A stretch of DNA of 64,000 nt from positions 1,287,126 to 1,351,125 of the forward strand of contig NZ_BBZI01000006.1 in assembly GCF_008974245.1 (NCBI RefSeq), given 5' to 3'. Each line of letters opens with the position of its first letter. The first letter of the stretch is position 1. Source of the stretch: Streptomyces abyssomicinicus. Lineage in GTDB: Bacteria > Actinomycetota > Actinomycetes > Streptomycetales > Streptomycetaceae. Shown here piece by piece: positions 7,990-15,581 of this stretch. The notes beneath the pieces were generated by a model. The model did no database searches. It was not told the DNA's origin and saw nothing but the letters and a program-made list of their open reading frames with translations. A program made the translations under genes and the position numbers.

Positions 7990-8046
7990 TAAGTGGCGGG
8001 GCCCGCCGTATCGTACCCGAGCATAAACGGCGGGCCCCGCCGTTTA
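7990..8046. promoter_or_regulatory. Double operator of the TetR/NmrA divergon
   Basis: A perfect palindrome with 11-bp arms around one central base occupies 8024-8046 (TAAACGGCGGG, c, CCCGCCGTTTA). A second copy centred at 8001 keeps the GGCGGG-g-CCCGCC core but has degenerate outer bases. The centres are 34 bp apart, just over three helical turns. Each copy lies nearer one of the two divergent genes. Confidence 0.8.
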
Positions 8047-8072
8047 ATGGACGAGCGTCCTGAGGAGCAGCG

Positions 8073-8996
8073 ATGTCCGAAGACTCCGCACCTGTCCTGG
8101 TCACCGGCGCCACCGGCAAGCAGGGTGGTGCCACCGCCCGCGCACTGCTCGCCGCGGGGGTGCCCGTCCGCGCCCTCGTGCGCGACCCCGCCACCGACCG
8201 GGCCAAGGCCGTCGAGGCACTCGGCGCGGAACTGGTCACCGGCGACCTTCACGACCTCGATTCCGTGGTCCGGGCCGCCAGGGGAGCCCGCGCCGTCTTC
8301 TCCGTGCAGATGCCCGCCGTCACACCGGAGGGCTTCGACTTCGACGGAGAGGTGACCCAGGGCGTCAACCTCATCGAGGGCGCGAAGGCCGCCGGAGTGC
8401 AGCAGTTCGTGTACACGTCCGCCACCGGCGTCGGCCGGCACACCGGGACGCCTGGCTGGGCCGAAGGCCGCTGGGCTTCGCTGGAGCCTCCACTGGGCGC
8501 CAAGAGCACGATCCAGGACCGGGTCCGGACGGCCGGCTTCCCGCACTGGACGCTTCTCAAGCCGGGCTTCTTCATGGAGAACTTCCTCCCCTCCATGGCG
8601 TTCCTGTTCCCGCGTGGCATCGAGGGCGGCCTGGTGAGCGTCCTGCGCCCCGAGACCCGGCTGTCCCTGGTCGCGGTGGACGACATCGGCGGGGCGGCCG
8701 CCGCGGCCATCGCCGCTCCGGAGCGGTTCGACGGGGTCGAGCTGGAGCTGGCGAGCGACCACCTGTCGATGAAGGAGATCGCCGAGGTCCTCTCCCGCGC
8801 CGTGGGCACGCGACTGTCCGCACCGGACATGACCGAGGAGGAAGCCTTCGCCGCCGGGATGCCGGCGATGGGAGCCGGCCACGAGTGGCTGAACGTGGCC
8901 CCCCAGCCGGGCCGCCCCCAGTACGCCAGGGACCTCGGCATCCCCCTCACCAGCTTCGAGGAATGGGCGCGGAGGCACATGCGGCCCACGGCCTGA
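8073..8996 (+). CDS. NmrA-like NAD(P)-binding oxidoreductase
   Basis: A 307-residue atypical short-chain dehydrogenase. The dinucleotide-binding loop GATGKQGG is at residues 12-19, followed by VRALVRDP and the GDLHDLDSVVRAARGARAVFSV pattern of NmrA/HSCARG proteins. An active-site Tyr-x-x-x-Lys is not obvious; family members either sense NAD(P)H or reduce quinones and aldehydes. Its expression is probably controlled by the adjacent TetR protein. A very stable hairpin follows at 9015-9057. Confidence 0.85.
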   Translation: MSEDSAPVLVTGATGKQGGATARALLAAGVPVRALVRDPATDRAKAVEALGAELVTGDLHDLDSVVRAARGARAVFSVQMPAVTPEGFDFDGEVTQGVNLIEGAKAAGVQQFVYTSATGVGRHTGTPGWAEGRWASLEPPLGAKSTIQDRVRTAGFPHWTLLKPGFFMENFLPSMAFLFPRGIEGGLVSVLRPETRLSLVAVDDIGGAAAAAIAAPERFDGVELELASDHLSMKEIAEVLSRAVGTRLSAPDMTEEEAFAAGMPAMGAGHEWLNVAPQPGRPQYARDLGIPLTSFEEWARRHMRPTA

Positions 8997-9014
8997 GACG
9001 GCACCGCGTCCCGA

Positions 9015-9057
9015 CCGGCCCGGTCCGGGAGGGCCGCCCCCTCCCGGACCGGGCCGG
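9015..9057 (+). terminator. Strong terminator after the NmrA-type gene
   Basis: A perfect 19-bp stem joins 9015-9033 and 9039-9057 (arm CCGGCCCGGTCCGGGAGGG) with the 5-nt loop CCGCC. It starts 19 bp past the stop codon at 8996. Confidence 0.85.
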
Positions 9058-9196
9058 ACGTCCCCGTCCCCGCACCAGCCCGAGGACGGGGCCATGGACA
9101 GGGCCGGGGACGCGGAGACGCGGAAAGGGACAGGGCCAGGGACAGGGGACAGGGAACGGGACCGGCAACCGCCCGGTGTCCACCTCGGGACCGCCC

Positions 9197-9247
9197 GGCG
9201 AGGTGCGCCCGGGACGGTCACGGGCGAGGTGCGCCCGGGACGGTCAC
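9197..9247. repeat. Tandem duplication, 26-bp period
   Basis: A 25-bp unit beginning GGCGAGGTGCGCCCGGGACG at 9197 is repeated at 9223. It lies in non-coding DNA downstream of mqnP. Confidence 0.65.
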
Positions 9248-9294
9248 CGCGGCCTGCCCGCGGCGTCCCCTCCCGGTGGCGGGCGCACCGCGGG

Positions 9295-10218
9295 TCACAC
9301 GGTCAGGCCGCGGACCACCAGGTCGGTCAGGGCGAAGAGGAACAGGGCGATGCCGATGAAGCCGTTGACGCTGAAGAACGCCCGGTTGAGGCGGGACAGG
9401 TCGTGCGGCCGCACGATCGTGTGCTCGTAGACGAACGCGCCGGCCACGACCAGCAGGCCGAGCCAGAAGAACAGTCCCGCCCCGGTGAGCAGGCCGAACC
9501 AGGCGAAGAGCGCCGTCGTCACCACGTGACAGCCCCGCGCGCCCCAGATCGCCGCCGGGATCCCGAAGCGCGCCGGCACCGACTTCACGCCGACCGCGCG
9601 GTCCGTCTCCACGTCCTGGCAGGCGTAGATCAGGTCGAACCCGCCGATCCAGATGCCCACGGCGAGGCCGAGGACGACCGCCTCCCCGGACCACTCCCCC
9701 GTGACGGCCAGCCAGCCGCCCAGCGGCCCGATGGCCTGGGCGAGCCCCAGGATGGCCTGCGGGAAGTTCGTGAACCGCTTGCCGTACGGGTAGACCACCA
9801 TCGGCACCGCGGCGACCGGCCCCAGCATCAGGCACAGCGGGTTGAGCAGCGCCGCCGTCACGAGGAAGACGGCGAGCGCGACCACCGCCCCGGTCCACGC
9901 CGTCCGCACCGACACCGCTCCGGTGACCAGCTCCCGCTGGGCGGTGCGCGGGTTGCGGGCGTCGATCTCCCGGTCGATGATCCGGTTCGCCGCCATCGCG
10001 AAGGTCCGCATGGCGACCATCGCCACCGTCACCAGCAGCAGGTCCACCCAGTGCACCGACCGGTCCACGGTGAACATCGCGGTGAGCGCGGCGATGTAGG
10101 CGAAGGGCAGCGCGAAGACCGAGTGCTCGATCATCACCAGGCGCAGGAAGGCCCGCACCCGCCCCGGCCGGGGCTCCGCCGGGACGGACCCGGCGGCTGC
10201 GTCAGCGGCGGCGGTCAA
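9295..10218 (-). CDS. mqnP: UbiA-type prenyltransferase of menaquinone biosynthesis
   Basis: A 307-residue polytopic membrane prenyltransferase. The first Asp-rich site is N78-x3-D82-x3-D86 in NRIIDREID; the second is D195...D202...D206 in DLIYACQDVETD. These bind Mg2+-prenyl diphosphate. In the futalosine pathway this enzyme attaches the polyprenyl chain to the naphthoate intermediate. The gene overlaps the 3' end of the UbiD-type gene by 17 bp, so the two are translated together. A GTG or ATG initiation inside mqnL implies translational coupling. Confidence 0.9.
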   Translation of the reverse strand: MTAAADAAAGSVPAEPRPGRVRAFLRLVMIEHSVFALPFAYIAALTAMFTVDRSVHWVDLLLVTVAMVAMRTFAMAANRIIDREIDARNPRTAQRELVTGAVSVRTAWTGAVVALAVFLVTAALLNPLCLMLGPVAAVPMVVYPYGKRFTNFPQAILGLAQAIGPLGGWLAVTGEWSGEAVVLGLAVGIWIGGFDLIYACQDVETDRAVGVKSVPARFGIPAAIWGARGCHVVTTALFAWFGLLTGAGLFFWLGLLVVAGAFVYEHTIVRPHDLSRLNRAFFSVNGFIGIALFLFALTDLVVRGLTV

Positions 10219-11665
10219 TGCCGTACTCCTTCCATCGGCGGTCGACCTTCGCCGCCGTCTCCGGGTCGGACAGGACCATCTCGGGCCAGCCGCCGTCCCG
10301 GGTGTAGCCCTCCTCGGGCCACTTCGCGGTCGCGTCGATGCCTGCCTTGCCGCCCCAGAACTGCTGGTAGGAGGCGTGGTCCAGGTGGTCGACGGGGCCC
10401 TCGACGATCGTGAGGTCGCGCGAGTAGTCGGTGTTGCCGAGCGCGCGCCAGGCGACCTCGTGCAGGTCGTGGACGTCGCAGTCGGAGTCGACCACGACGA
10501 TCAGCTTGGTCAGCGACATCATGTGCGCGCCCCAGATGGCGTGCATGACCTTCTGCGCGTGCTTCGGGTACTTCTTGTCGATCGAGATGATCGCGCAGTT
10601 GTGGAAGCCGCCCGCCTCGGGCAGGTGGTAGTCCACGATGTCCGGCACGATGATCTTGAGCAGCGGCAGGAAGAACCGCTCGGTGGCCCGGCCCAGCGGC
10701 CCGTCCTCGGTCGGCGGCCGGCCGACCACGATGGACTGGAGCAGCGGCTTCTTCCGCATGGTGACGCAGTCGATGGTCAGCGCGGGGAACGGTTCCTGCG
10801 GCGTGTAGAAGCCGGTGTGGTCGCCGAACGGCCCCTCGGGGAGCATCTCGCCCGGCTCGAGCCAGCCCTCCAGCACCACCTCGGCGTTGGCCGGCACCTG
10901 GAGCGGCACGGTCTTGCAGTCGACCATCTCGATCCGCCGGCCGGCCACGAACCCGGCGAACAGGTACTCGTCGATCCCGCCCGGCAGCGGCGCGGTCGCC
11001 GAGTAGGTGACGGCGGGCGGGCAGCCGAACGCGATGGCCACCGGCAGCCGTTCACCGCGTCGGGCGGCCACCTGGTAGTGGTTGCGGCTGTCCTTGTGGA
11101 TCTGCCAGTGCATCCCGATGGTGCGCTTGTCGTGGCGCTGCAGCCGGTAGAGGCCGAGGTTGCGGATGCCGGTCTCGGGGTCCTTGGTGTGGGTCAGGCC
11201 GAGGTTGAAGAAGGCGCCGCCGTCCTGCGGCCAGGTGAAGAGCGCGGGCAGCTGCTCCAGGTCGACGTCGTCGCCGGTGAGCACGACCTCCTGCACGGGG
11301 CCGTCCTTCACCTTCTTCGGCGGCACGTGCGTCATGGTGCCCAGCTTGCCGAAGGCCTCCCGCACGCCCACGAACCCGTGCGGCAGTTCGGGCTTGAGCA
11401 GGCCGGCGATGGTCTCGCCGATCTCCTCGTACGACTTCAGGCCGAGCGCCTTCAGCAGGCGGCGGTCGGTGCCGAAGACGTTCATCGCCAGCGGCATCGC
11501 GGAGCCGCGGACGTTCTCGAAGAGGAGCGCCGGGCCTCCTGACTTCTGGACCCGGTCGACGATCTCCCCGACTTCCAGGTGGGGGTCGACCTCGGCCGTC
11601 ACCCGCTTCAGGTCTCCGTCGCGCTCCAGGGCCCGCAGGAAGGAGCGAAGATCGTCGTAAGCCAT
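10202..11665 (-). CDS. mqnL: UbiD-type decarboxylase of menaquinone biosynthesis
   Basis: A 487-residue UbiD family enzyme. It opens with DLRSFLRALERDGDLKRV and carries the family blocks ALLFENVRGSAMPLAMNVFGT, RKKPLLQSIVVGRPP and the prFMN/metal region DSDCDVHDLHEVAWRAL. UbiD enzymes use prenylated FMN and Mn2+ to remove the aryl carboxylate. In Streptomyces this family member is placed in the late futalosine route, working with the UbiX-type protein at 2375-3052 and MqnP. The ATG at 11665 follows GGGGGG; upstream in-frame codons would add an atypical extension. Confidence 0.9.
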   Translation of the reverse strand: MAYDDLRSFLRALERDGDLKRVTAEVDPHLEVGEIVDRVQKSGGPALLFENVRGSAMPLAMNVFGTDRRLLKALGLKSYEEIGETIAGLLKPELPHGFVGVREAFGKLGTMTHVPPKKVKDGPVQEVVLTGDDVDLEQLPALFTWPQDGGAFFNLGLTHTKDPETGIRNLGLYRLQRHDKRTIGMHWQIHKDSRNHYQVAARRGERLPVAIAFGCPPAVTYSATAPLPGGIDEYLFAGFVAGRRIEMVDCKTVPLQVPANAEVVLEGWLEPGEMLPEGPFGDHTGFYTPQEPFPALTIDCVTMRKKPLLQSIVVGRPPTEDGPLGRATERFFLPLLKIIVPDIVDYHLPEAGGFHNCAIISIDKKYPKHAQKVMHAIWGAHMMSLTKLIVVVDSDCDVHDLHEVAWRALGNTDYSRDLTIVEGPVDHLDHASYQQFWGGKAGIDATAKWPEEGYTRDGGWPEMVLSDPETAAKVDRRWKEYGIDRRR

Positions 11666-11735
11666 GCCCCCCAGTATCGCCGAGGGCCCTTCGGGCACCG
11701 CGTCCGCCCCTCGGACGAAGCACCCGCCCAGCCGC

Positions 11736-11741
11736 TACCCT
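11736..11741 (+). promoter_or_regulatory. Putative -10 box of the first PLDc_N gene
   Basis: TACCCT preceded by CAGCCGC, 60 bp before the ATG at 11802. The same CAGCCGC-TANYCT arrangement occurs before the second paralogue, which supports it. No clear -35 box was found. Confidence 0.35.
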
Positions 11742-11801
11742 GGGTGAGGTCCGGGTCGGCTGCCGCCGTCCCGCCCGTCGTTCGCTGGGGGTACGCCCGT
11801 C

Positions 11802-12215
11802 ATGCTGAGGATCCTGCCGCTGCTCCTGGTGCTGGCCCTGACCATCTACGCCTTCATCGACTGCCTGAACACCCCCGAGGAAGACGTCCGGGTACTGCCC
11901 AAGCCGGTCTGGGCGCTGGTGATCCTGCTGCTGGGCACGGCCCTGATCGGCCCGGTGGCCTGGCTGATCGCCGGCAAGGTCCGCCACGGTGCGGGCGGGG
12001 GCGCGGGCGCGGAGGACGGCTCGCCGCGGCCCCGCGGCGGACAGCGCCGGCAGCGGTTCGTGGCGCCCGACGACAACCCGGACTTCCTCAAGTCGCTGGG
12101 CGACGAGACGCGCAGGAAGCGCGAGGAGCCGCAGGAGAAGGACGACCTCGGCAAGCAGGAGCCGCGCGACGACAAGCGCGAGCGCGACGAGGACAAGGAC
12201 AGCCCGGAGAGCTGA
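11802..12215 (+). CDS. PLDc_N domain membrane protein (copy 1)
   Basis: Encodes 137 residues. Two membrane helices (MLRILPLLLVLALTIYAFID and WALVILLLGTALIGPVAWLI) frame the conserved CLNTPEE...LPK...GKVRHG signature of the phospholipase D-nuclease N-terminal family. A charged cytoplasmic tail follows (KREEPQEKDDLGKQEPRDDK). The nuclease/synthase domain of true PLD enzymes is absent. A close paralogue lies 178 bp downstream with its own promoter-like sequence. The ATG at 11802 follows GGGGG. Function unknown. Confidence 0.85.
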   Translation: MLRILPLLLVLALTIYAFIDCLNTPEEDVRVLPKPVWALVILLLGTALIGPVAWLIAGKVRHGAGGGAGAEDGSPRPRGGQRRQRFVAPDDNPDFLKSLGDETRRKREEPQEKDDLGKQEPRDDKRERDEDKDSPES

Positions 12216-12336
12216 CGGCCCGGAGAGCCGGCGACCCGGAGACCCGACGGCGCGGGGCCGCCGGCGCGGAGCCGCCACCCCGGAGAGCCGGGTGACGCGG
12301 CAGGAGCCGCCGGTGGGACCTGTCGTGCGCAGCCGC

Positions 12337-12342
12337 TAGTCT
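12337..12342 (+). promoter_or_regulatory. Putative -10 box of the second PLDc_N gene
   Basis: TAGTCT preceded by CAGCCGC, 51 bp before the ATG at 12394; TGGGAC lies 17 bp upstream as a possible -35. The arrangement duplicates that of the upstream paralogue. Confidence 0.35.
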
Positions 12343-12393
12343 GCCGCTCCTCACCGTTCGAACAACGCGTCGCGTCCTGGGGGGACCTTCGAC

Positions 12394-12807
12394 ATGCTCC
12401 GGATCCTGCCGTTCCTGCTGGTGCTGGCCCTGTGGATATACGCCTTCATCGACTGCCTCAACACCCCCGAGGAGAAGGTGCGCGGCCTGCCCAAGGTGGT
12501 GTGGGTGCTGATCATCCTCTTCCTCGGCGAGGTCCTGGTCGGCCCCATCGCCTGGCTGGTGGCCGGCAAGGTCCGCCACGGCGCCGCCGCTTCCACCGGC
12601 TCCACGCCCTCGGAGTGGCACCGCAACCACCGGCCCGGCTCCGTCGCCCCTGACGACGACCCGGCCTTCCTCAGCCGGCTCGCCGAGGAGAACAAGCGGG
12701 ACGAGGCCCTCCTGAAGGACTGGGAGGCCGACCTGCGCCGCCGCGAGGAGGAACTGCGCCGACAGGAGCGCGGCGGGCCCGACGGCCAGGACCGCGGGGA
12801 CGGCTGA
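12394..12807 (+). CDS. PLDc_N domain membrane protein (copy 2)
   Basis: A 137-residue paralogue of the preceding gene. The helices and the CLNTPEEKVRGLPK...GKVRHG core are nearly identical, but the tails differ: here SVAPDDDPAFLSRLAEENKRD leads into a charged coiled-coil-like end, DLRRREEELRRQE. The pair has the same length, which suggests a tandem duplication followed by tail divergence. The stop is 4 bp before the LysR start, so the LysR gene is probably cotranscribed. Confidence 0.85.
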   Translation: MLRILPFLLVLALWIYAFIDCLNTPEEKVRGLPKVVWVLIILFLGEVLVGPIAWLVAGKVRHGAAASTGSTPSEWHRNHRPGSVAPDDDPAFLSRLAEENKRDEALLKDWEADLRRREEELRRQERGGPDGQDRGDG

Positions 12808-12811
12808 CCCC

Positions 12812-13747
12812 GTGTCCGGAACGCTCGAACTGCGGCTGCTGGCGACCTTCGAGAAGGTCGCCACCCGGCTCAGCTTCACCCGCGCCGCTGCCGACCTGGC
12901 GTACGCGCAGTCCACGGTGACCGCGCAGGTACGGGCCCTCGAACAGGACCTGGGCGTCGAGCTGTTCGACCGGCTCGGCAACCGCATCCGGCTCACCGCG
13001 GCCGGGGAGCGGCTGCTCCCCTACGCCCGCCGCCTCCTGGACCTCGCCGACGAGGCCCGGGCCGCCGCCGTCGCGCCGGGCGAGCCCTCGGGGCACCTCA
13101 CCGTGGGCACCATCGAGTCGCTCACGTCCTACCGGCTGCCCCCGCTGTTCGAGCTGTTCCACCACCGCTACCCGAAGGTCCGCCTCTCGCTGCGCACCAC
13201 CATCGGCGACGAGACCATCGACGCGCTGCGGCGCGGCGGCTACGACCTCGGCTTCCTGATGGAAGCCGGTACCGAGCACGCCGGGCTGGAGACGGCGGTG
13301 CTGCTGCCGGAGCCGCTGGCCCTGGTCGCCGCCCCGGGGAACCCGCTGGCCGGACGGCCCCTGGCCACCGCCGAACTGTGCCGGGCCACGCTCCTCGCGG
13401 TCGAGTCGGGCTGCGCCTTCCGCGACCGGTTCGAGGCCGAGCTGACGGCCGCCGCCGGGGGCGAGCCGGTGTCCTTCCGCGAGTTCGGCACCGTGGAGGC
13501 CACCAAACGCGCCGCGGCGACCGGCCTGGGGATCACCCTGCTCCCCGAGGTCACGGTCGCCGACGCGCTGGCCGCCGGGACGCTTCAGCGCCTCGACTGG
13601 CGGCCGTCGTTCACTCTCCATTCGCAACTGGCGTGGCGGGCCGGGAAGCAGCTGACTCCCGCCGCGCGTCTGTTCGTGGAGCGGACCCGGCAACTGCTGC
13701 GGGAGCAGCGGGCTTCGCCGCCGCCGGCTTCCGCAACGTCACCTTGA
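12812..13747 (+). CDS. LysR family transcriptional regulator
   Basis: A 311-residue LTTR. The winged HTH occupies residues 1-60 (LLATFEKVATRLSFTRAAADL, QSTVTAQVRALEQDLGVELF). The effector domain follows with HLTVGTIESLTSYRLPPLF and GLGITLLPEVTVADAL. The GTG start at 12812 lies 4 bp after the second PLDc_N gene. Its last 137 bp overlap the 3' end of the convergent DMT permease gene, so the two transcripts are antisense to each other over that stretch. The effector is unknown; the permease is the obvious candidate target. Confidence 0.9.
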   Translation: MSGTLELRLLATFEKVATRLSFTRAAADLAYAQSTVTAQVRALEQDLGVELFDRLGNRIRLTAAGERLLPYARRLLDLADEARAAAVAPGEPSGHLTVGTIESLTSYRLPPLFELFHHRYPKVRLSLRTTIGDETIDALRRGGYDLGFLMEAGTEHAGLETAVLLPEPLALVAAPGNPLAGRPLATAELCRATLLAVESGCAFRDRFEAELTAAAGGEPVSFREFGTVEATKRAAATGLGITLLPEVTVADALAAGTLQRLDWRPSFTLHSQLAWRAGKQLTPAARLFVERTRQLLREQRASPPPASATSP

Positions 13748-14603
13748 GGCTGGCCCACACGATCAGCGGCAGGCCGAGCGCCTGCACCCACCCCATGAGG
13801 TGCCCGTACACCACCCAGTCGGCGAGCATCGCCACCGCCGGGTAGACGAAGGCCAGCACCGCGATCTTCGCGGTGGGCAGCTCGGCGTAGGCGGCGTACA
13901 TCAGCACGTACATCACACCAGTGTGGAAGACGCCGAGCCCCACCAGCCAGCCCCAGGCGCCGGCTCCGGCACCGGACATCGCGCCGAGGTCGGCGAAGGG
14001 CAGCAGCAGCGGGATGCCGACGACGACCTGGACCAGTGCGATCAGGTGCGGACGCACGCCGCGCACCCGCTTGACCACCAGGGTGGCGAATCCGTAGAGC
14101 ACGGCGGCGCCCAGCGCCTGGCCGATGCCGAGCAGGTAGTCGCCGTCGCCCGAGACCAGGTCCTCCGGCCGGACGCCCGACACCAGCACCAGGCCCACGA
14201 AGGCGAGACCCACCCAGCCGAGGGTGGCGGCGGTCAGCCGCTCCCGGAAGAGCAGGGCGCCGAACACCACCACGAAGAACGGCTGCATGTGGTAGACGAC
14301 GGACGCCACCGAGATGGAGGTGTTGCCGTACGACTCGAAGAGCAGGATCCAGTTCCCGACGATGAACAGCCCCGCCAGGACGGTCAGCGCCAGGCTCCGC
14401 CGGGTGAACCCGTGTCCGCGGAACCAGCCGCGGGCGGCGACGTAGGCACCGAGGGCCAGCGCGCCGAACAGGACCCGGAAGAAGACCACGTTGAGCGAGG
14501 AGGCCCCCGACTCGACCACGAACACGCCGATCGTCCCGGACAGCACCATGGCCGCCGTGAGCTGGGCGATTCCCTTGCCTTCGTTCGTCCTCGCGTTTGT
14601 CAT
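13611..14603 (-). CDS. DMT/EamA family transporter
   Basis: Encodes 330 residues with ten predicted helices in two EamA halves; the first begins IAQLTAAMVLSGTIGVFVVE and the second near YLLGIGQALGAAVLYGFATL. Such carriers usually export amino acids or metabolites. The C-terminal ~40 residues (KPAAAKPAAPAAVAGSAPRT...) form a low-complexity tail whose DNA overlaps the LysR gene. No Shine-Dalgarno precedes the ATG at 14603; TAGCGT ends 7 nt upstream, so a leaderless start is possible. The substrate cannot be read from the sequence. Confidence 0.88.
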   Translation of the reverse strand: MTNARTNEGKGIAQLTAAMVLSGTIGVFVVESGASSLNVVFFRVLFGALALGAYVAARGWFRGHGFTRRSLALTVLAGLFIVGNWILLFESYGNTSISVASVVYHMQPFFVVVFGALLFRERLTAATLGWVGLAFVGLVLVSGVRPEDLVSGDGDYLLGIGQALGAAVLYGFATLVVKRVRGVRPHLIALVQVVVGIPLLLPFADLGAMSGAGAGAWGWLVGLGVFHTGVMYVLMYAAYAELPTAKIAVLAFVYPAVAMLADWVVYGHLMGWVQALGLPLIVWASLKVTLRKPAAAKPAAPAAVAGSAPRTDARRESAASRPATPVANGE

Positions 14604-14664
14604 GCCACAGACGCTACGGTCCGCCCTCCGACGGGGGCCACGCCCGAGTGCGGCGTACTCCCGA

Positions 14665-14693
14665 TGGGGTCATCGGCCCTGCCGATGACCCCA
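14665..14693. promoter_or_regulatory. 29-bp inverted repeat in the divergent region
   Basis: TGGGGTCATCGG (14665-14676) and CCGATGACCCCA (14682-14693) are perfect 12-bp arms around CCCTG. It lies ~60 bp upstream of the DMT permease start. It could be an operator for the LysR or another regulator, or an RNA hairpin. Confidence 0.55.
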
Positions 14694-14742
14694 GGTCACA
14701 GGGGAGGCGAAGCGGCCTCCGGCGCTCCGGCCGCGAAGGTTC

Positions 14743-14784
14743 GCCGGGTTGGCCGGGTTGGCCGGGTTGGCCGGGTTGGCCGGG
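14743..14784. repeat. 9-bp tandem repeat
   Basis: Four perfect copies of GCCGGGTTG run from 14743 to 14778, followed by a partial fifth. It is a non-coding microsatellite-like array. Confidence 0.75.
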
Positions 14785-14974
14785 GCGGCGCGACCGCCGG
14801 AGGAAGTGACCCGCGCACACCCGCGAAGACCCCGACCGCGCTCGCGTCGATCCGTGCGACCCGCCCGGACGGCGCCCCTGTCCACGTCATGCTGGACAGC
14901 CCCGCCGCCCACGGGGGAGAGACGTTCCCGCGCCGGGCGAAGCCCGTCACGACATGCCCTGCGAGGAGCACCGC

Positions 14975-15544
14975 ATGGACCACCAGGACGTTCAGGCCGC
15001 CGTGGCGCAGATGCTGGAGGTGCTGGGGCCTCGCACGGGCGAGGACTGGACGGTGCGGGCCGGCTCGCTCGAGTGGAGTTGCCGGCGGACGGCCGCGCAC
15101 ATCGGCCACGACCTGCTGGCCTACGCGGGTCAGCTCGCCGCCCGCCCGGCCGACGCCTACCTCCTCTTCGACCTGCGCGTGCGCCCCACCGCTTCGCCTG
15201 CCGAGACGCTGCAGGTGGCCGCCGCATGCGGCGGACTGCTCGGCAGCGCGCTGGCCACCGCCGACCCGTTCCTGCGGGCCTGGCACTGGGGCCCGTGCGA
15301 CCCGACGGGGTTCGCGGCGATGGGCGTCGCCGAGATCCTGCTCCACACCCACGACATCGCCCGTGGGCTGGGCGTGGACTGGCTGCCGCCGGCCCCGCTG
15401 TGCGCGGCCGTGCTCGACCGGCTGTTCCCCGACGCCCCGCCCGGCGAGCCTGTCCCCGTGCTGCTGTGGTGCACCGGACGAGGGGCCCTGGACGGTCTGC
15501 CCCGCCGGACGTCATGGACGTGGAAGGCGGCGCGGCCGGGCTGA
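14975..15544 (+). CDS. Mycothiol-isomerase-like (MDMPI/DinB superfamily) protein
   Basis: A 189-residue all-helical protein. The N-terminal part (DVQAAVAQMLEVLGP, WTVRAGSLEWSCRRTAAHIGHDLLAYA) matches the mycothiol-dependent maleylpyruvate isomerase N-terminal domain. Metal-binding histidines are plausible at AAHIGHD and in LLHTHDIARGLG. Many family members are thiol-dependent enzymes of uncertain substrate. The ATG at 14975 was chosen because GAGGAG sits 8 nt upstream; an in-frame ATG at 14954 lacks a site. Confidence 0.75.
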   Translation: MDHQDVQAAVAQMLEVLGPRTGEDWTVRAGSLEWSCRRTAAHIGHDLLAYAGQLAARPADAYLLFDLRVRPTASPAETLQVAAACGGLLGSALATADPFLRAWHWGPCDPTGFAAMGVAEILLHTHDIARGLGVDWLPPAPLCAAVLDRLFPDAPPGEPVPVLLWCTGRGALDGLPRRTSWTWKAARPG

Positions 15545-15581
15545 GCGCACTCGGCCCGGTGACCCGGCGGCGGTCAGGGCA

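Larger units (their letters stand above)
8997..9294. other. Convergent intergenic region with hairpin and simple repeats
   Basis: About 300 bp between convergent genes. It begins with a 19-bp-stem hairpin, followed by purine-rich GGGACAGGG-type simple sequence (about 9095-9170) and a 26-bp-period tandem duplication (9197-9247). No gene or promoter was recognised. Confidence 0.6.
14604..14974. other. Divergent intergenic region with inverted and tandem repeats
   Basis: About 370 bp between divergent genes. It contains a 12-bp-arm inverted repeat (14665-14693) and a 9-bp tandem repeat (14743-14784). Weak open frames here have no ribosome sites and no recognisable protein. It should contain the promoter of the MDMPI-like gene, which I could not delimit. 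Confidence 0.6.

Noticed and set aside
3129..9294. Possible mobile genetic island
   Set aside because: No integrase, transposase, tRNA attachment site or flanking direct repeat was seen, so only synteny can support insertion.
14743..14784. Possible CRISPR-like array
   Set aside because: The unit is only 9 bp with no spacers; it is a simple tandem repeat. None of the other repeat sets has spacer structure either.
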